Source: Chitinophaga polysaccharea (GTDB lineage: Bacteria; Bacteroidota; Bacteroidia; Chitinophagales; Chitinophagaceae). Taken from it: a stretch of DNA of 64,000 bases. The stretch spans positions 3,100,001 through 3,164,000 of the forward strand of contig NZ_CABFVU010000001.1 in the NCBI RefSeq assembly GCF_902150045.1. Reading direction: 5' to 3'. Below, piece after piece: positions 36,250 to 44,840 of the stretch (its first letter is position 1; the number at the start of each line of letters is the position of its first letter). The notes beneath the pieces were generated by a model. It saw nothing but the letters and a program-made list of their open reading frames with translations. It was not told where the DNA came from and made no database searches. A program made the position numbers and the translations under genes.

Positions 36250-38733
36250 ATGAAGTTTGTAGGGGAACATTTACTGCCAGGCCAACTGGGCCACTTCTTT
36301 GCCATACTGGCATTTGTAGCATCTATGGTAGCCACCGTGGCTTATTATAATGTAGCTAAAGGAAAAGAACCGCTGTTCAGGGACTCATGGAAAAAATTGG
36401 CCCGCTGGTCCTTTATTATCCAGTCGGCCGCCGTGATAGGTGTTTTCAGCTGCCTGTACTTCATCCTGTATAATCACTATTTCGAATATAAATACGCTTG
36501 GCGCAATACCTCGCGCGACCTGCCCATCCAATACCTGTTATCCAGTCTCTGGTCCGACCAGGAAGGAAGTTTCCTGCTCTGGAGCATCTGGAACAGTATC
36601 CTGGGGGTTATCCTGATCCGCACTTCCAAAAACTGGGAAGCGCCGGTAATGACAATTTTCTCCCTGGCACAGCTGATCATGGCCAGTATGCTGCTGGGCA
36701 TTTTCATCCTGGGCTATAAAGTGGGCAGCAATCCTTTCATGCTGCTGAGGCAGGCGGCCGAAAACCAGGCTGCGCCAATATTCCAGACGCCGGACTATAT
36801 GCAGCATATCCACGATGGGAATGGATTGAACGTTACGTTGCAGAACTACTGGATGGTGATACATCCACCCGTACTGTTCCTGGGTTTTGCTTCCATGATC
36901 ATTCCTTTTGCCTTTGCCTTTGCAGGCTTATGGGTAAAAGATTATACCGGCTGGGTAAAACCGGTGCAGCCATGGAGCCTTTTTGCCGTAATGATGCTGG
37001 GAACCGGTATCATGATGGGCGCCGCCTGGGCATATGAATCACTGAACTTCGGTGGTTACTGGGGATGGGACCCCGTAGAGAATGCCTCACTGGTACCCTG
37101 GCTTACCATGGTAGCAGGCGTGCACACACTGCTGGCTTACAAAGCCACCGGGCACTCGTTGAAATCCACCTTCTTCTTCTTCTTTATTTCCTACGTACTG
37201 ATCCTGTATTCCTCTTTCTTAACAAAGAGCGGGGTATTGGGAGATACTTCTGTACACTCCTTTACAGATATGGGAATGACTGCCCAGCTGCTGTTCTCCA
37301 TGCTGGTGTTCACCGTTCCTTCTATCGCTCTGCTGATCATACGCAGAAAGGAAATTCCTTCTGTAAAGAAAGAAGAGAACAGCTACTCCCGCGAGTTCTG
37401 GCTGTTTGTAGGTTCCCTGATCCTGCTGATTGCAGGTATCCAGATCACCTTCACCACCTCTATTCCGGTTTGGAATAAATTACTGAGCGTAACCGGTCTG
37501 AAATCGCTGTTCAATATGAATGATATAGCGCCGCCGTCCGACAGTATTTTCCATTATAACAAGATCCAGATCTGGATCGCCATTGTACTTGGCGTGTTAA
37601 CCGCCATTGTACAGTATATGCGCTACAAGGATACTCCCCGTGGAGAGATCTCCAAAAAGCTGCTGGTACCTACCGTGGTTACCTTACTGCTGACCGGGCT
37701 GGTAGCCTGGAAAGGCACTATCACTTATGATAAGTATGGCGCCGGCTTCCTCACTGCTATTTACCTGATGTTATTTGCCAGTATTTATGCTATTGTGGGC
37801 AACTTCTTCTATATCTTCTCCGGCCTGAAAGGCAAGCTGAAAAATGCAGGCGCTTCTGTGGCCCATATCGGTTTTGGTATGGTGTTGCTGGGCGTGCTGA
37901 TCTCTTCTGCCAAAATGGAAGTGATTTCACTGGACCGTATGAAGATGCTGGGCGATGGTATTTTTACAAAGGAAAGCAAACAGAATCCAAGGGAGAATAT
38001 CATGCTGCCAAAAGATGTACCGGTGGAAATGGGAGAATATCATGTTACCTATACAGGTGATTCTGTGGCACAGGGAGATCCTAAAACATACTATGTAGTG
38101 CATTATGAGAAAAAGGATAAACAAACCGGCAAAGCGCTGGAGCGTTTCACCCTTTATCCTGATGCTTTCGTGAATAAAAAGGAAAATGCGCTTTCTTCCA
38201 ACCCGGCTTCCAGGCATTACCTCACAAGGGATATCTTTACCTATGTGTCTGCCGCGCCTAACCGCGATGAGGCAGCCCAGGCAGATACCACGCCTTATGT
38301 GACCCATGAAATGAAGCAGGGCGACTCCGTATTCTTCTCCAAAGGGTTCATTGTGCTGAAAGGGCTGAACACGAACCCGCAAAGCCGCAACTATGTTCCG
38401 CAGAGCGGCGACCTGGCAGTAGGCGCTGAGCTCGAGGTATATACGCAAACAGATGATCACTTTAAACTGCAGCCTATCTATTTTATCCGCGACAGCAGCT
38501 ACCAGTACAGTGTGGAAGATACCCTGGCGCCGCTGAACCTGAATGTAAGGTTCTCTAAGATCATGCCTGCGGAAAATAAAATAGAACTGAAAATAAAAGA
38601 GGCCACCAGCTTTAACGATTATATCGTGATGAAAGCGCTGATATTCCCTTATATCAACGTGCTATGGCTGGGTATCGTGGTAATGATAGTAGGTACCGCT
38701 ATGAGCATCTACCAGAAAGTAAGAAGAAGATAA
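36250..38733 (+). CDS. ccmF: Heme lyase subunit CcmF (CcsA-type)
   Basis: The 827-residue multi-spanning membrane protein belongs to the heme-handling protein family that attaches heme to apocytochrome c. The tryptophan-rich WWD signature FGGYWGWDPVENASLVPWL lies near residue 277. Potential heme-ligand histidines occur in MVIHPPVLFLGF near 190, GVHTLLAYKATGHS near 300 and HIGFGMVLLG near 538. A large periplasmic domain follows (about 550-800), ending with a final helix near 805. CcmF normally works with CcmE, so the adjacency of the two genes supports both calls. A strong terminator follows. Confidence 0.92.
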   Translation: MKFVGEHLLPGQLGHFFAILAFVASMVATVAYYNVAKGKEPLFRDSWKKLARWSFIIQSAAVIGVFSCLYFILYNHYFEYKYAWRNTSRDLPIQYLLSSLWSDQEGSFLLWSIWNSILGVILIRTSKNWEAPVMTIFSLAQLIMASMLLGIFILGYKVGSNPFMLLRQAAENQAAPIFQTPDYMQHIHDGNGLNVTLQNYWMVIHPPVLFLGFASMIIPFAFAFAGLWVKDYTGWVKPVQPWSLFAVMMLGTGIMMGAAWAYESLNFGGYWGWDPVENASLVPWLTMVAGVHTLLAYKATGHSLKSTFFFFFISYVLILYSSFLTKSGVLGDTSVHSFTDMGMTAQLLFSMLVFTVPSIALLIIRRKEIPSVKKEENSYSREFWLFVGSLILLIAGIQITFTTSIPVWNKLLSVTGLKSLFNMNDIAPPSDSIFHYNKIQIWIAIVLGVLTAIVQYMRYKDTPRGEISKKLLVPTVVTLLLTGLVAWKGTITYDKYGAGFLTAIYLMLFASIYAIVGNFFYIFSGLKGKLKNAGASVAHIGFGMVLLGVLISSAKMEVISLDRMKMLGDGIFTKESKQNPRENIMLPKDVPVEMGEYHVTYTGDSVAQGDPKTYYVVHYEKKDKQTGKALERFTLYPDAFVNKKENALSSNPASRHYLTRDIFTYVSAAPNRDEAAQADTTPYVTHEMKQGDSVFFSKGFIVLKGLNTNPQSRNYVPQSGDLAVGAELEVYTQTDDHFKLQPIYFIRDSSYQYSVEDTLAPLNLNVRFSKIMPAENKIELKIKEATSFNDYIVMKALIFPYINVLWLGIVVMIVGTAMSIYQKVRRR

Positions 38734-38756
38734 CCTCCGGATATTTTTTTAAAAAG

Positions 38757-38791
38757 AATCCTTCAATGGCATTGCTGTTGAAGGATTTTTT
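38757..38791 (+). terminator. Stem-loop terminator after ccmF
   Basis: A 10-base perfect stem (AATCCTTCAA / TTGAAGGATT) with an 11-base loop is followed by TTTTTT. It begins 24 bases after the ccmF stop. Confidence 0.85.
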
Positions 38792-38863
38792 CCTGGTTAA
38801 ATCCTTTCACAGGAGGCAGCATTTCAGAATTCTTCTCTACATTTAACCCCAATAAATATCCTG

Positions 38864-39868
38864 ATGATGCCTAGGTGGTTACGTATATCCCTGATCCTTA
38901 TAGCCACGCTTGCCGTGGTGTATTTTCTCGGCCCCTCCCCGGGAGTGCCGGTGTACGAGCATGTTTTACCTGCGGTACCGGCCGCCGGCCCTGCCCTGGA
39001 TGCCTATATAAAGCATAAAGAAGCGGCATTCCGACTGAAGCCCGATAATGAAGCCCGTATTGTATGGCAGGACACCGGTTTCCATAAAACGCCTTATTCG
39101 GTGGTATACCTGCACGGCTTTTCCGCCAGCCAGGAAGAGGGAAACCCCGTGCACCGCAATTTTGCCGCGCGCTACGGATGCAACCTTTTCCTGTCGAGGC
39201 TCGACGGGCACGGGATAGAAACCAGCGATCCGTTACTCCATATGACGGCCGCAGGTTTGTGGAAAGATGCAGAAGAGGCATTGAGCATAGGCAAGGCGCT
39301 GGGCAACAAGGTGATCCTGATGACCACCTCCACTGGCGGAACGCTGGCGCTGAAGCTGGCCGCCGCCTATCCCAATGATGTATATGCCATGATTAATATG
39401 TCGCCCAACATTGCTATCAACGACAACCTGGCCTTCCTCGCCAATAACCCCTGGGGATTGCAGCTGGCGAGGGCCGTAAGTAAAGGGGATTTCAGGCGCA
39501 GCGATGACAAGAACCCTGAAATAGCAAAGTACTGGTATAATAATTACCGCCTGGAAGCGGTAGTACAGCTGCAAAACCTGCTGGAGTCCAGCATGGTGGA
39601 CGCAACCTTTGAAAAGGTGCATCAGCCGGTGCTCAATTTATACTATTATAAAGATGAGGCGAACCAGGATGGAACCGTGAGGGTATCTGCCATCCTGGAG
39701 ATGGAAAAAAAGCTGGGCACGCCCGATTCCTTAAAGGAGGCTGTGGCGATTCCCGGGGCGGGCAATCATGTAATGGGATGCGCGCTCACTGGGCACGACA
39801 TTCCCGCGGTGGAAAAAGCGATCGATCATTTCGCCGTGAATACCTTACATATGAAGCCAGTCCGTTAA
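38864..39868 (+). CDS. Alpha/beta-hydrolase, membrane-anchored or secreted
   Basis: The 334-residue product has an N-terminal hydrophobic segment (about 6-24). The hydrolase fold comes next: VVYLHGFSASQEEGN near 85 forms the oxyanion-hole strand, VILMTTSTGGTLALKLAA near 155 holds the putative Ser nucleophile, and GAGNHVMGCAL near 305 holds the putative catalytic His. The nucleophile elbow reads TxSxG rather than the textbook GxSxG. This is a tolerated variation, as in some lipases and carboxylesterases. The substrate is unknown. It is likely a periplasmic esterase-like enzyme. Confidence 0.8.
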   Translation: MMPRWLRISLILIATLAVVYFLGPSPGVPVYEHVLPAVPAAGPALDAYIKHKEAAFRLKPDNEARIVWQDTGFHKTPYSVVYLHGFSASQEEGNPVHRNFAARYGCNLFLSRLDGHGIETSDPLLHMTAAGLWKDAEEALSIGKALGNKVILMTTSTGGTLALKLAAAYPNDVYAMINMSPNIAINDNLAFLANNPWGLQLARAVSKGDFRRSDDKNPEIAKYWYNNYRLEAVVQLQNLLESSMVDATFEKVHQPVLNLYYYKDEANQDGTVRVSAILEMEKKLGTPDSLKEAVAIPGAGNHVMGCALTGHDIPAVEKAIDHFAVNTLHMKPVR

Positions 39869-39948
39869 CACTTTTTAGTTAACACTGAATCTGAAATCTT
39901 TTTATAACTTGTGGTAACATTCTATCAGTAAGCAACGTTAAGTTAACT

Positions 39949-40572
39949 ATGCGTATCCGTTTTAAACAGATCATCGTTTCACTGTTCCTGGTATTGGGCT
40001 TGTCTCTTTACCACGGGGCTGCGATTGCCCAGGAGGCGCATGGGGCGGATGTGATACCATTGCACGCCATTGTAGTGGGGCAGGATACCGTGCCGGTGAT
40101 CACCCTGGCGATATTTGATGTAGTGGCAAAAATGCCGAAGGCCCTGCGTAAGGAACGCGAGCGCTGGAGCCGTTTGCGGAACGCGGTATATGTAACTTAT
40201 CCCTATGCCAGGTCGGCAGCAAGGGTGCTGAAAGATGTGAACAGCCGCCTGGCCACCATGAATAAAAAAGAGCGTAAAGCCTTCCTGGCCACCAAAGAAA
40301 AGGAGCTCAAGGCCCAGTTCGGCGATAAATTGGAAAACCTCTCCGTATACCAGGGAAAAGTACTTATGAAACTGATCGACCGCGAAACGGGTCAGAACTG
40401 CTTTGAAATTATCAAGGAGCTTAAAGGCGGCTTTAATGCCCGCGTATGGCAAACCGTTGCTTTCTTTTTTGGAGGCAACCTGAAAAGCGACTACGACAAG
40501 CAGGAAGACCACGACATCGAGGTGATTGTACAGGAGCTGGAAATGTACCAGCAATACCGCGTCTACAATTAA
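39949..40572 (+). CDS. DUF4294 secreted protein
   Basis: The 207-residue protein has a signal peptide (about 1-28, ending HGAAIAQ). Its mature part matches the Bacteroidota DUF4294 family: WSRLRNAVYVTYPYARSAARVLKDVN, LIDRETGQNCFEIIKELKGGFNARVWQTVAFFFGGNLKSDYD and a C-terminal helix EVIVQELEMYQQYRVYN. The biochemical role of the family is unknown. The central region is lysine- and glutamate-rich and helical. It is followed after 45 bases by another small secreted protein on the same strand. Confidence 0.75.
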   Translation: MRIRFKQIIVSLFLVLGLSLYHGAAIAQEAHGADVIPLHAIVVGQDTVPVITLAIFDVVAKMPKALRKERERWSRLRNAVYVTYPYARSAARVLKDVNSRLATMNKKERKAFLATKEKELKAQFGDKLENLSVYQGKVLMKLIDRETGQNCFEIIKELKGGFNARVWQTVAFFFGGNLKSDYDKQEDHDIEVIVQELEMYQQYRVYN

Positions 40573-40617
40573 TTGGGCTATCTTCGTAATATTCGCCTGT
40601 TTTGAAAAGGGTATATT

Positions 40618-41112
40618 ATGAAAGCAAGGATCTTACTTAGCAGCTTATTATTTATTTCCGTTGGAGCCATGGCACAGGTAGCCGGGGATGATCCGGTGTA
40701 TGTGCTGGACAGCGTAGTGGTGAACCAGGCCGCTATAGGGCAGGTATCGCCTGACCGCATAGGGGTGATCACCATTGCCAAAGGCGCCAAAGCTGTACTG
40801 AAATATGGCAGCCAGGCAGAAAACGGTGTGGTATATATTGAAACCAAACCCTTTGCCCGCAAAAGGGTGAATATGCTGCTGAGCAGTGAATCCCCGGCAT
40901 ACGACAGCCTGTTGCGTAAGTATGGCAACGACAGCAGCTTTTACTTCATCGTAAACGGTAAACCCGTTACCCCCACCAATGAAACCGGTTTGATGACCCT
41001 GGACCGGAAAACCTTCCGTTCCGTTAGAGTTATTTCTGATAAAGAGGTGCAGGATAAATACCAGGTGATGGACCGGAAAGCCGGGATCGTTATCACCAGT
41101 TCAGAAGAGTAA
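40618..41112 (+). CDS. Small secreted protein with TonB-plug-like fold
   Basis: The 164-residue product has a signal peptide (about 1-20, ending GAMAQ). The mature part contains VYVLDSVVVNQAAIGQVSPDRIGVITIAKGAKAVLKYGSQAENGVVYIETK. This reads like the plug-domain stretch of TonB-dependent receptors (an ILDG...NPxDIESIEVLKGxxAxxxYGxxAxNGVIxITTK pattern), without any barrel. A second copy-like part, YFIVNGKPVTPTNETGLMTLDRKTFRSVRVISDKEVQDKY, shows a similar strand order. Stand-alone plug-like proteins are known in Bacteroidota but have no firm role. Confidence 0.65.
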   Translation: MKARILLSSLLFISVGAMAQVAGDDPVYVLDSVVVNQAAIGQVSPDRIGVITIAKGAKAVLKYGSQAENGVVYIETKPFARKRVNMLLSSESPAYDSLLRKYGNDSSFYFIVNGKPVTPTNETGLMTLDRKTFRSVRVISDKEVQDKYQVMDRKAGIVITSSEE

Positions 41113-41147
41113 ATATTTTCCCATCTTTGCACCTGAATTTACAGCAT

Positions 41148-41876
41148 ATGAAACTAGATATACTGGCTATAGCGGTGCACCCCGACGATGTGGAACTGGG
41201 TTGTGCCGGCACCCTGATGATACATGCGCAGCAGGGAATGAAGGTAGGCGTTGTGGATCTTACCCGGGGGGAGCTGGGCTCCCGTGGAACTCCTGAACTG
41301 CGGGCGCAGGAAGCGCAGGCCGCAGCAAAAATCATGGGACTGGAAGTAAGGGAGAATCTTGGGCTGGCCGATGGCTTTTTCAGGAATGATACAATGGAGC
41401 AAATGACTATTATTACCGCCATCCGGAAGTACCGGCCGGAAATTGTGCTGGCCAATGCAATGGATGACCGTCATCCTGATCATGGCAGGGCCGGCAAACT
41501 GATTGCTGACAGTTGTTTCCTTGCCGGATTAAGAAAAATAGAAACTACGGCAGATGGGCAGGCACAGGAAGCGTGGCGCCCTAAACAGGTTTTTCACTTC
41601 CTGCAGGACCGTTATCACCAACCCGATTTTGTAATAGATATTACCCCCGTAATGGAGCGCAAGCTGGAAGCGATCAAGAGCTTCAGTTCACAGTTCCTTG
41701 CGCCGAAAGACCATGAGCCGCAAACCTATATTTCCGGTTCCGGCTTTTTTGACAGCGTTATTTATCGTGCGAAAATGCTTGGTAAGATGGTGGGAGTGGA
41801 GTATGCCGAAGGATATACTTCCGCCAAAATGATCGGTATCCGGAGCCTGGCAGATGTGATCAGTGAGAATACCTGA
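41148..41876 (+). CDS. bshB1: Bacillithiol biosynthesis deacetylase BshB1
   Basis: The enzyme deacetylates N-acetylglucosaminyl-malate in bacillithiol synthesis. The ATG at 41148 gives 242 residues starting MKLDILAIAVHPDDVELGC, which holds the zinc-binding HPDD motif of the PIG-L/LmbE fold. Further marks are the distal DDRHPDHGRAG and the conserved RGELGSRGTPELRAQEA near residue 45. The C-terminal AEGYTSAKMIGIRSLADV region also fits BshB1. The YfiT-like gene at 24233 fits the same thiol pathway. No other bsh gene is seen here. Confidence 0.88.
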   Translation: MKLDILAIAVHPDDVELGCAGTLMIHAQQGMKVGVVDLTRGELGSRGTPELRAQEAQAAAKIMGLEVRENLGLADGFFRNDTMEQMTIITAIRKYRPEIVLANAMDDRHPDHGRAGKLIADSCFLAGLRKIETTADGQAQEAWRPKQVFHFLQDRYHQPDFVIDITPVMERKLEAIKSFSSQFLAPKDHEPQTYISGSGFFDSVIYRAKMLGKMVGVEYAEGYTSAKMIGIRSLADVISENT

Positions 41877-42255
41877 GTGGCTTAGTAAACGAACAGAAGT
41901 TGCGTAGCGAATATCTAGCGCCTGCTTATGGCATGCAGTGAAAAAGGACTTGATGCGGAGAGGAGGTGGACTTGATCTGTAAACCTGGGCTGGATAAGGG
42001 TCAGAGAGGAAAAATTTATATCCCGTTACACACTTGAAAAAGGTTGGGAGACAATGGCGAAAATATTCGTGGTTGTCTCCCAATCTGTTTTTATCGCTTG
42101 AAAATCAACTATAAAGTGTGTGTAAAGGCGGATGTCCGCTGTAAAGTTGAAGGGGTGGGAGCGCAACCCGGCTGCATCATTATTTGCCGGCACATAAAAG
42201 CCCAACCCCACTTTTGGGGGGATTTTCAGAAACGGTCAATGGGACCCGCTAAACA
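41877..42255. other. Gene-free interval after bshB1
   Basis: About 380 bases with no convincing gene on either strand. The notable content is a strong hairpin at 42044-42092, described separately, flanked at some distance by imperfectly complementary ACACACTT (about 42030) and AAGTGTGTGT (about 42113). The rest looks like ordinary intergenic sequence, and the palindromic arms found elsewhere are absent. Confidence 0.5.
42044..42092 (+). repeat. Core hairpin of the intergenic repeat family, terminator-like
   Basis: A perfect 11-base stem (TTGGGAGACAA / TTGTCTCCCAA) encloses a loop with GCGAAAATATTCG and is followed by a T-rich run. On one strand it closely resembles the core of the element at 54770-54814, sharing GGGAGA and GCGAAAATATT. 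It lacks the long arms. It may terminate transcription from bshB1, though it lies about 170 bases after the stop. Confidence 0.65.
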
Positions 42256-42381
42256 CTAAATGAACAGATCTCGGGTAGCGTCAAATTCATCGTGTTTAAT
42301 GATGCTGTTTTTAATAAACGGGATCAAAGCAAGTCCAATCGTGATAACCACCAGTAAAAAGTATTTTTTCTTCATTTCCAT
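42256..42381 (-). CDS. Small single-pass membrane protein (41 aa), hypothetical
   Basis: The frame starts at ATG 42381 (MEMKKKYFLL) and encodes 41 residues. An alternative start two codons later gives 39. A basic N-terminus is followed by one hydrophobic helix (about 7-23) and a charged tail, IIKHDEFDATRDLFI. The positive-inside pattern and clean start suggest a real micro-protein, although no family is recognised. It is divergent from ahpC. Confidence 0.45.
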   Translation of the reverse strand: MEMKKKYFLLVVITIGLALIPFIKNSIIKHDEFDATRDLFI

Positions 42382-42566
42382 GCTAATTCGATTAAAAAGT
42401 CCTTCTATATAACTAAATAACGTGCCAAAATGTTACAGAAATAGCATAAAAATGTTAAGCCCGGAGCATTTTTTTTGATTATATAGACGCCACCCCCGGT
42501 TAGCGGTATTACCGCAGTGGAAAACGATATATATAGAGAAACTCAATGCCGCATTCTTAAAATCTA

Positions 42567-42598
42567 TTTGATTAATAATGAATGTAATGTGATCTTTG
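42567..42598 (+). promoter_or_regulatory. Candidate promoter for the ahpC-ahpD-like pair
   Basis: TTTG (42567-42570) and GATCTTTG (42591-42598) are separated by 20 bases, as in Bacteroidota promoters; the -7 box differs from TAnnTTTG at its first base. The leader to the ATG at 42653 would be about 50 bases. Confidence 0.45.
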
Positions 42599-42652
42599 CG
42601 CCGTCAAAGAATAAAATCATTAGTCTGTAAATCAAAAAGAGAATTAGTTATT

Positions 42653-43207
42653 ATGAAAAATGTTATTTTATCCGTAGGGTCAGAGTTTCCCGAATTCAAA
42701 AAAACGGCTGTAGTATCTATTGAAAAGGGTAAAGAATTTTATGAACTGTCTTCAGAAGAACTGAAAAACTCCGGCAAATGGATGGTGATGTTCTGGTGGC
42801 CTAAAGACTTTACTTTCGTATGCCCTACTGAAATAGCTGAATTTAACAAACATGCGCAGGATTTTGCGGATCGTGATGCGGTATTGATCGGAGCATCTAC
42901 TGACAGTGAGTTTGTACATGCTGCATGGAGAAGAGATCATGAAGATCTGCGCGGACTGCAGTTCCCTATGCTGGCTGATACTTCCAAATCCCTGGCCACT
43001 GAGCTGGGTATCCTGGAAGCCAATGAAAAAGTGGCTTACCGTGCTACTTATATTGTAGATCCCCAGGGTATTGTACGTTGGGTTTCCCTGTACGACCTGT
43101 CTGTAGGCCGTAGCGTGAAAGAGGTACTGCGTGTGCTGGACGCCCTGCAAACAGATGAGCTGTGCCCTTGCAACTGGACTAAGGGTGAAGCTACGCTGTC
43201 TGTTTAA
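42653..43207 (+). CDS. ahpC: Peroxiredoxin, AhpC/Prx1 type
   Basis: The enzyme reduces hydrogen peroxide and organic hydroperoxides. From ATG 42653 the product has 184 residues. The peroxidatic Cys is residue 57 in DFTFVCPTEIAEF. The C-terminal ELCPCNW holds the resolving Cys (and one extra), as in AhpC of actinobacteria that is reduced by AhpD. An in-frame extension to 42596 lacks family similarity and is rejected. The downstream gene codes for an AhpD-like CxxC protein, which supports this pairing rather than AhpF. Confidence 0.88.
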   Translation: MKNVILSVGSEFPEFKKTAVVSIEKGKEFYELSSEELKNSGKWMVMFWWPKDFTFVCPTEIAEFNKHAQDFADRDAVLIGASTDSEFVHAAWRRDHEDLRGLQFPMLADTSKSLATELGILEANEKVAYRATYIVDPQGIVRWVSLYDLSVGRSVKEVLRVLDALQTDELCPCNWTKGEATLSV

Positions 43208-43304
43208 TTAATCAAGTCATTTACTGTTTTATTACGGGGGAGAAGTGGTCCTGCGGGATTGCTTTACCCCGTAGTGAAATAATTAAATAAAAAAATTACA
43301 TATT

Positions 43305-43892
43305 ATGTTTGCAACAACAAATCAGGATACGGCTGTTCAGTTACTGGAGGCAGTGGGATTAACGGCAGGTGCGGTGTCCGGTAAACTGCAATCCCTGGTG
43401 AATGTGGATGCGCGTTACCTGAAGGATCTGAAGATCAATGTGTCCAATTCGCTGGCAGCACCTACGCTGCAGAAGAAGGAAGCATATCTGATCGGGCTGG
43501 CTGTAGCGGTGAATGAGAAGCATGTGGAGCTGCAGGCGTCGTTTGAGAAGCTGGCGGTACAGGAAGGGGCAACAGACAAGGAAATAGCAGAGGTGATCAG
43601 TTGTACTTCCCTTATGAGCGCCAATAACGTGTTTTACCGTTTCAGGCATTTTGTGAACAAGGAGTTTTACACGAACACCCCGGCAGGTATCCGGATGAGC
43701 ATTATGGCGAACCCGGTGCTTGGGAAAGAGTTTTTCGAGTTGCTGAGCCTGGTGGTTTCTGCGCTGAATGGTTGTGAAATGTGCGTTACTTCCCATGAAG
43801 AGGCGTTGCTGAAGCATGGAACAGATCAGCAAAGAATATTGGAGTCGGTAAGATTGGGAGCCGTTTTGCGTAGCCTGATCGTGCTGTTGTAA
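43305..43892 (+). CDS. Carboxymuconolactone decarboxylase / AhpD-family alkylhydroperoxidase
   Basis: The 195-residue helical protein has the AhpD active site pattern NGCEMCVTSHEEALLKHG, with Cys 157 and Cys 160 and the downstream His in the ExxCxxCxxxH-like arrangement. An upstream cysteine region, VISCTSLMSANNVFYRF, is also typical. AhpD-type proteins reduce AhpC through the CxxC pair. The gene follows the peroxiredoxin after 97 bases and is probably co-transcribed. The symbol ahpD would be reasonable, but the family also includes other alkylhydroperoxidases. Confidence 0.85.
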   Translation: MFATTNQDTAVQLLEAVGLTAGAVSGKLQSLVNVDARYLKDLKINVSNSLAAPTLQKKEAYLIGLAVAVNEKHVELQASFEKLAVQEGATDKEIAEVISCTSLMSANNVFYRFRHFVNKEFYTNTPAGIRMSIMANPVLGKEFFELLSLVVSALNGCEMCVTSHEEALLKHGTDQQRILESVRLGAVLRSLIVLL

Positions 43893-44032
43893 AAAAATAT
43901 TCCGGCAAAAGACAGATGTAAATCTGCCATATAGTTATTTGGTTATCAATCTTTTGCATTGTGTTCACATCTTAAGGAAGCACTTTTTACAGGTGGCTTT
44001 TATGCATTTGTGAATAAATTCATTTAATAATA

Positions 44033-44064
44033 TTTGCAAAATCCACAAAAAAATTGGACTTTTG
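44033..44064 (+). promoter_or_regulatory. Candidate promoter for rpmB-rpmG
   Basis: TTTG (44033-44036) and GACTTTTG (44057-44064) are 20 bases apart, close to the -33 and -7 boxes of Bacteroidota promoters. The ATG of rpmB lies about 20 bases downstream of the -7 box. Confidence 0.4.
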
Positions 44065-44084
44065 CATTCCTAAATTTTTAGATC

Positions 44085-44321
44085 ATGGCAAGAGTATGTC
44101 AGGTGACAGGAAAGAAGCCGATTACAGGTCACCATGTTTCCTTCTCCAACATTAAGACAAACAGAAGGTTTCTTCCTAACCTGCAAAAGAAACGTTTTTT
44201 CCTGGCAGAAGAGGACAAATGGATATCATTGAAAGTATCTGCTGACGGTTTGAGAACCATCAACAAGAGAGGTTTGTATGCAGTTGTGAAGGAATTGCGT
44301 GCAGCTGGTCAGGAAATCTAA
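44085..44321 (+). CDS. rpmB: 50S ribosomal protein L28
   Basis: The 78-residue protein matches bL28: [39 protein letters not shown], then [17 protein letters not shown]. It binds 23S rRNA near the base of the L1 stalk region. The single N-terminal Cys means it is the form without the zinc ribbon. It is the first gene of a three-gene unit with rpmG and a DUF4295 gene, an arrangement usual in this phylum. Confidence 0.95.
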   Translation: MARVCQVTGKKPITGHHVSFSNIKTNRRFLPNLQKKRFFLAEEDKWISLKVSADGLRTINKRGLYAVVKELRAAGQEI

Positions 44322-44351
44322 TTCTAAGACTCACTTAATTTGTAATACACA

Positions 44352-44534
44352 ATGGCAAAAAAAGGTAATAGAGTACAGGTAATTCTGGAGTGCACAGAGC
44401 ACAAAGCTTCTGGTCAGCCCGGAACTTCCCGTTACATCTCTAACAAGAATAAGAAGAATACTCCTGAGCGTCTGGAGTTGAAGAAGTACAATCCTATTTT
44501 AAGGAAAGTGACTGTACACAAAGAAATCAAATAA
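44352..44534 (+). CDS. rpmG: 50S ribosomal protein L33
   Basis: The 60-residue basic protein matches bL33: [44 protein letters not shown]. Only one Cys is present, so this is the zinc-free form. It starts 30 bases after rpmB. Confidence 0.95.
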   Translation: MAKKGNRVQVILECTEHKASGQPGTSRYISNKNKKNTPERLELKKYNPILRKVTVHKEIK

Positions 44535-44606
44535 TAATTGTTGATGGTGAATGGCTGTATCAGTATACTGCCAATAGCCATTAGACCATAAAAACAATAG
44601 AATACC

Positions 44607-44780
44607 ATGGCAAAAGTAGCTTCAAAGAACGCGAAAGTAAAAGATGCTAAAGCAGCAGCTGAATCAAAGGTATGGACCAAAGTTATCAGAGCCGTACGCT
44701 CTCCTAAAACCGGTGCATACACCTTTAAGGAAGCTATCGTGCACAAGGACAAGATCCAGGAGCACATGAACCAAAAGTAA
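44607..44780 (+). CDS. DUF4295 family small basic protein, probably ribosome-associated
   Basis: The 57-residue product (MAKVASKNAKVKDAKAAAES then KVWTKVIRAVRSPKTGAYTF) is rich in Lys and Ala and belongs to the DUF4295 family found next to L28 and L33 in Bacteroidota. The constant gene order suggests a ribosomal subunit. I recall a Bacteroidota-specific 50S protein called bL38 that may be this family, but I am not certain of that equivalence. It starts 72 bases after rpmG and is followed by a terminator. Confidence 0.8.
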   Translation: MAKVASKNAKVKDAKAAAESKVWTKVIRAVRSPKTGAYTFKEAIVHKDKIQEHMNQK

Positions 44781-44802
44781 TTCGGCTTTACTAATAATAC
44801 TG

Positions 44803-44832
44803 AAAAGCTGTCCTGATAAAGGACAGCTTTTT
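44803..44832 (+). terminator. Stem-loop terminator after the L28-L33 unit
   Basis: An 11-base stem (AAAAGCTGTCC / GGACAGCTTTT) with a 7-base loop is followed by TTTT. It sits 22 bases after the DUF4295 stop. Confidence 0.85.
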
Positions 44833-44840
44833 GCGTTTGT

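Noticed and set aside
41877..42255. tRNA or small RNA gene in the gap after bshB1
   Set aside because: No cloverleaf or CCA end could be drawn; only the strong hairpin stands out.
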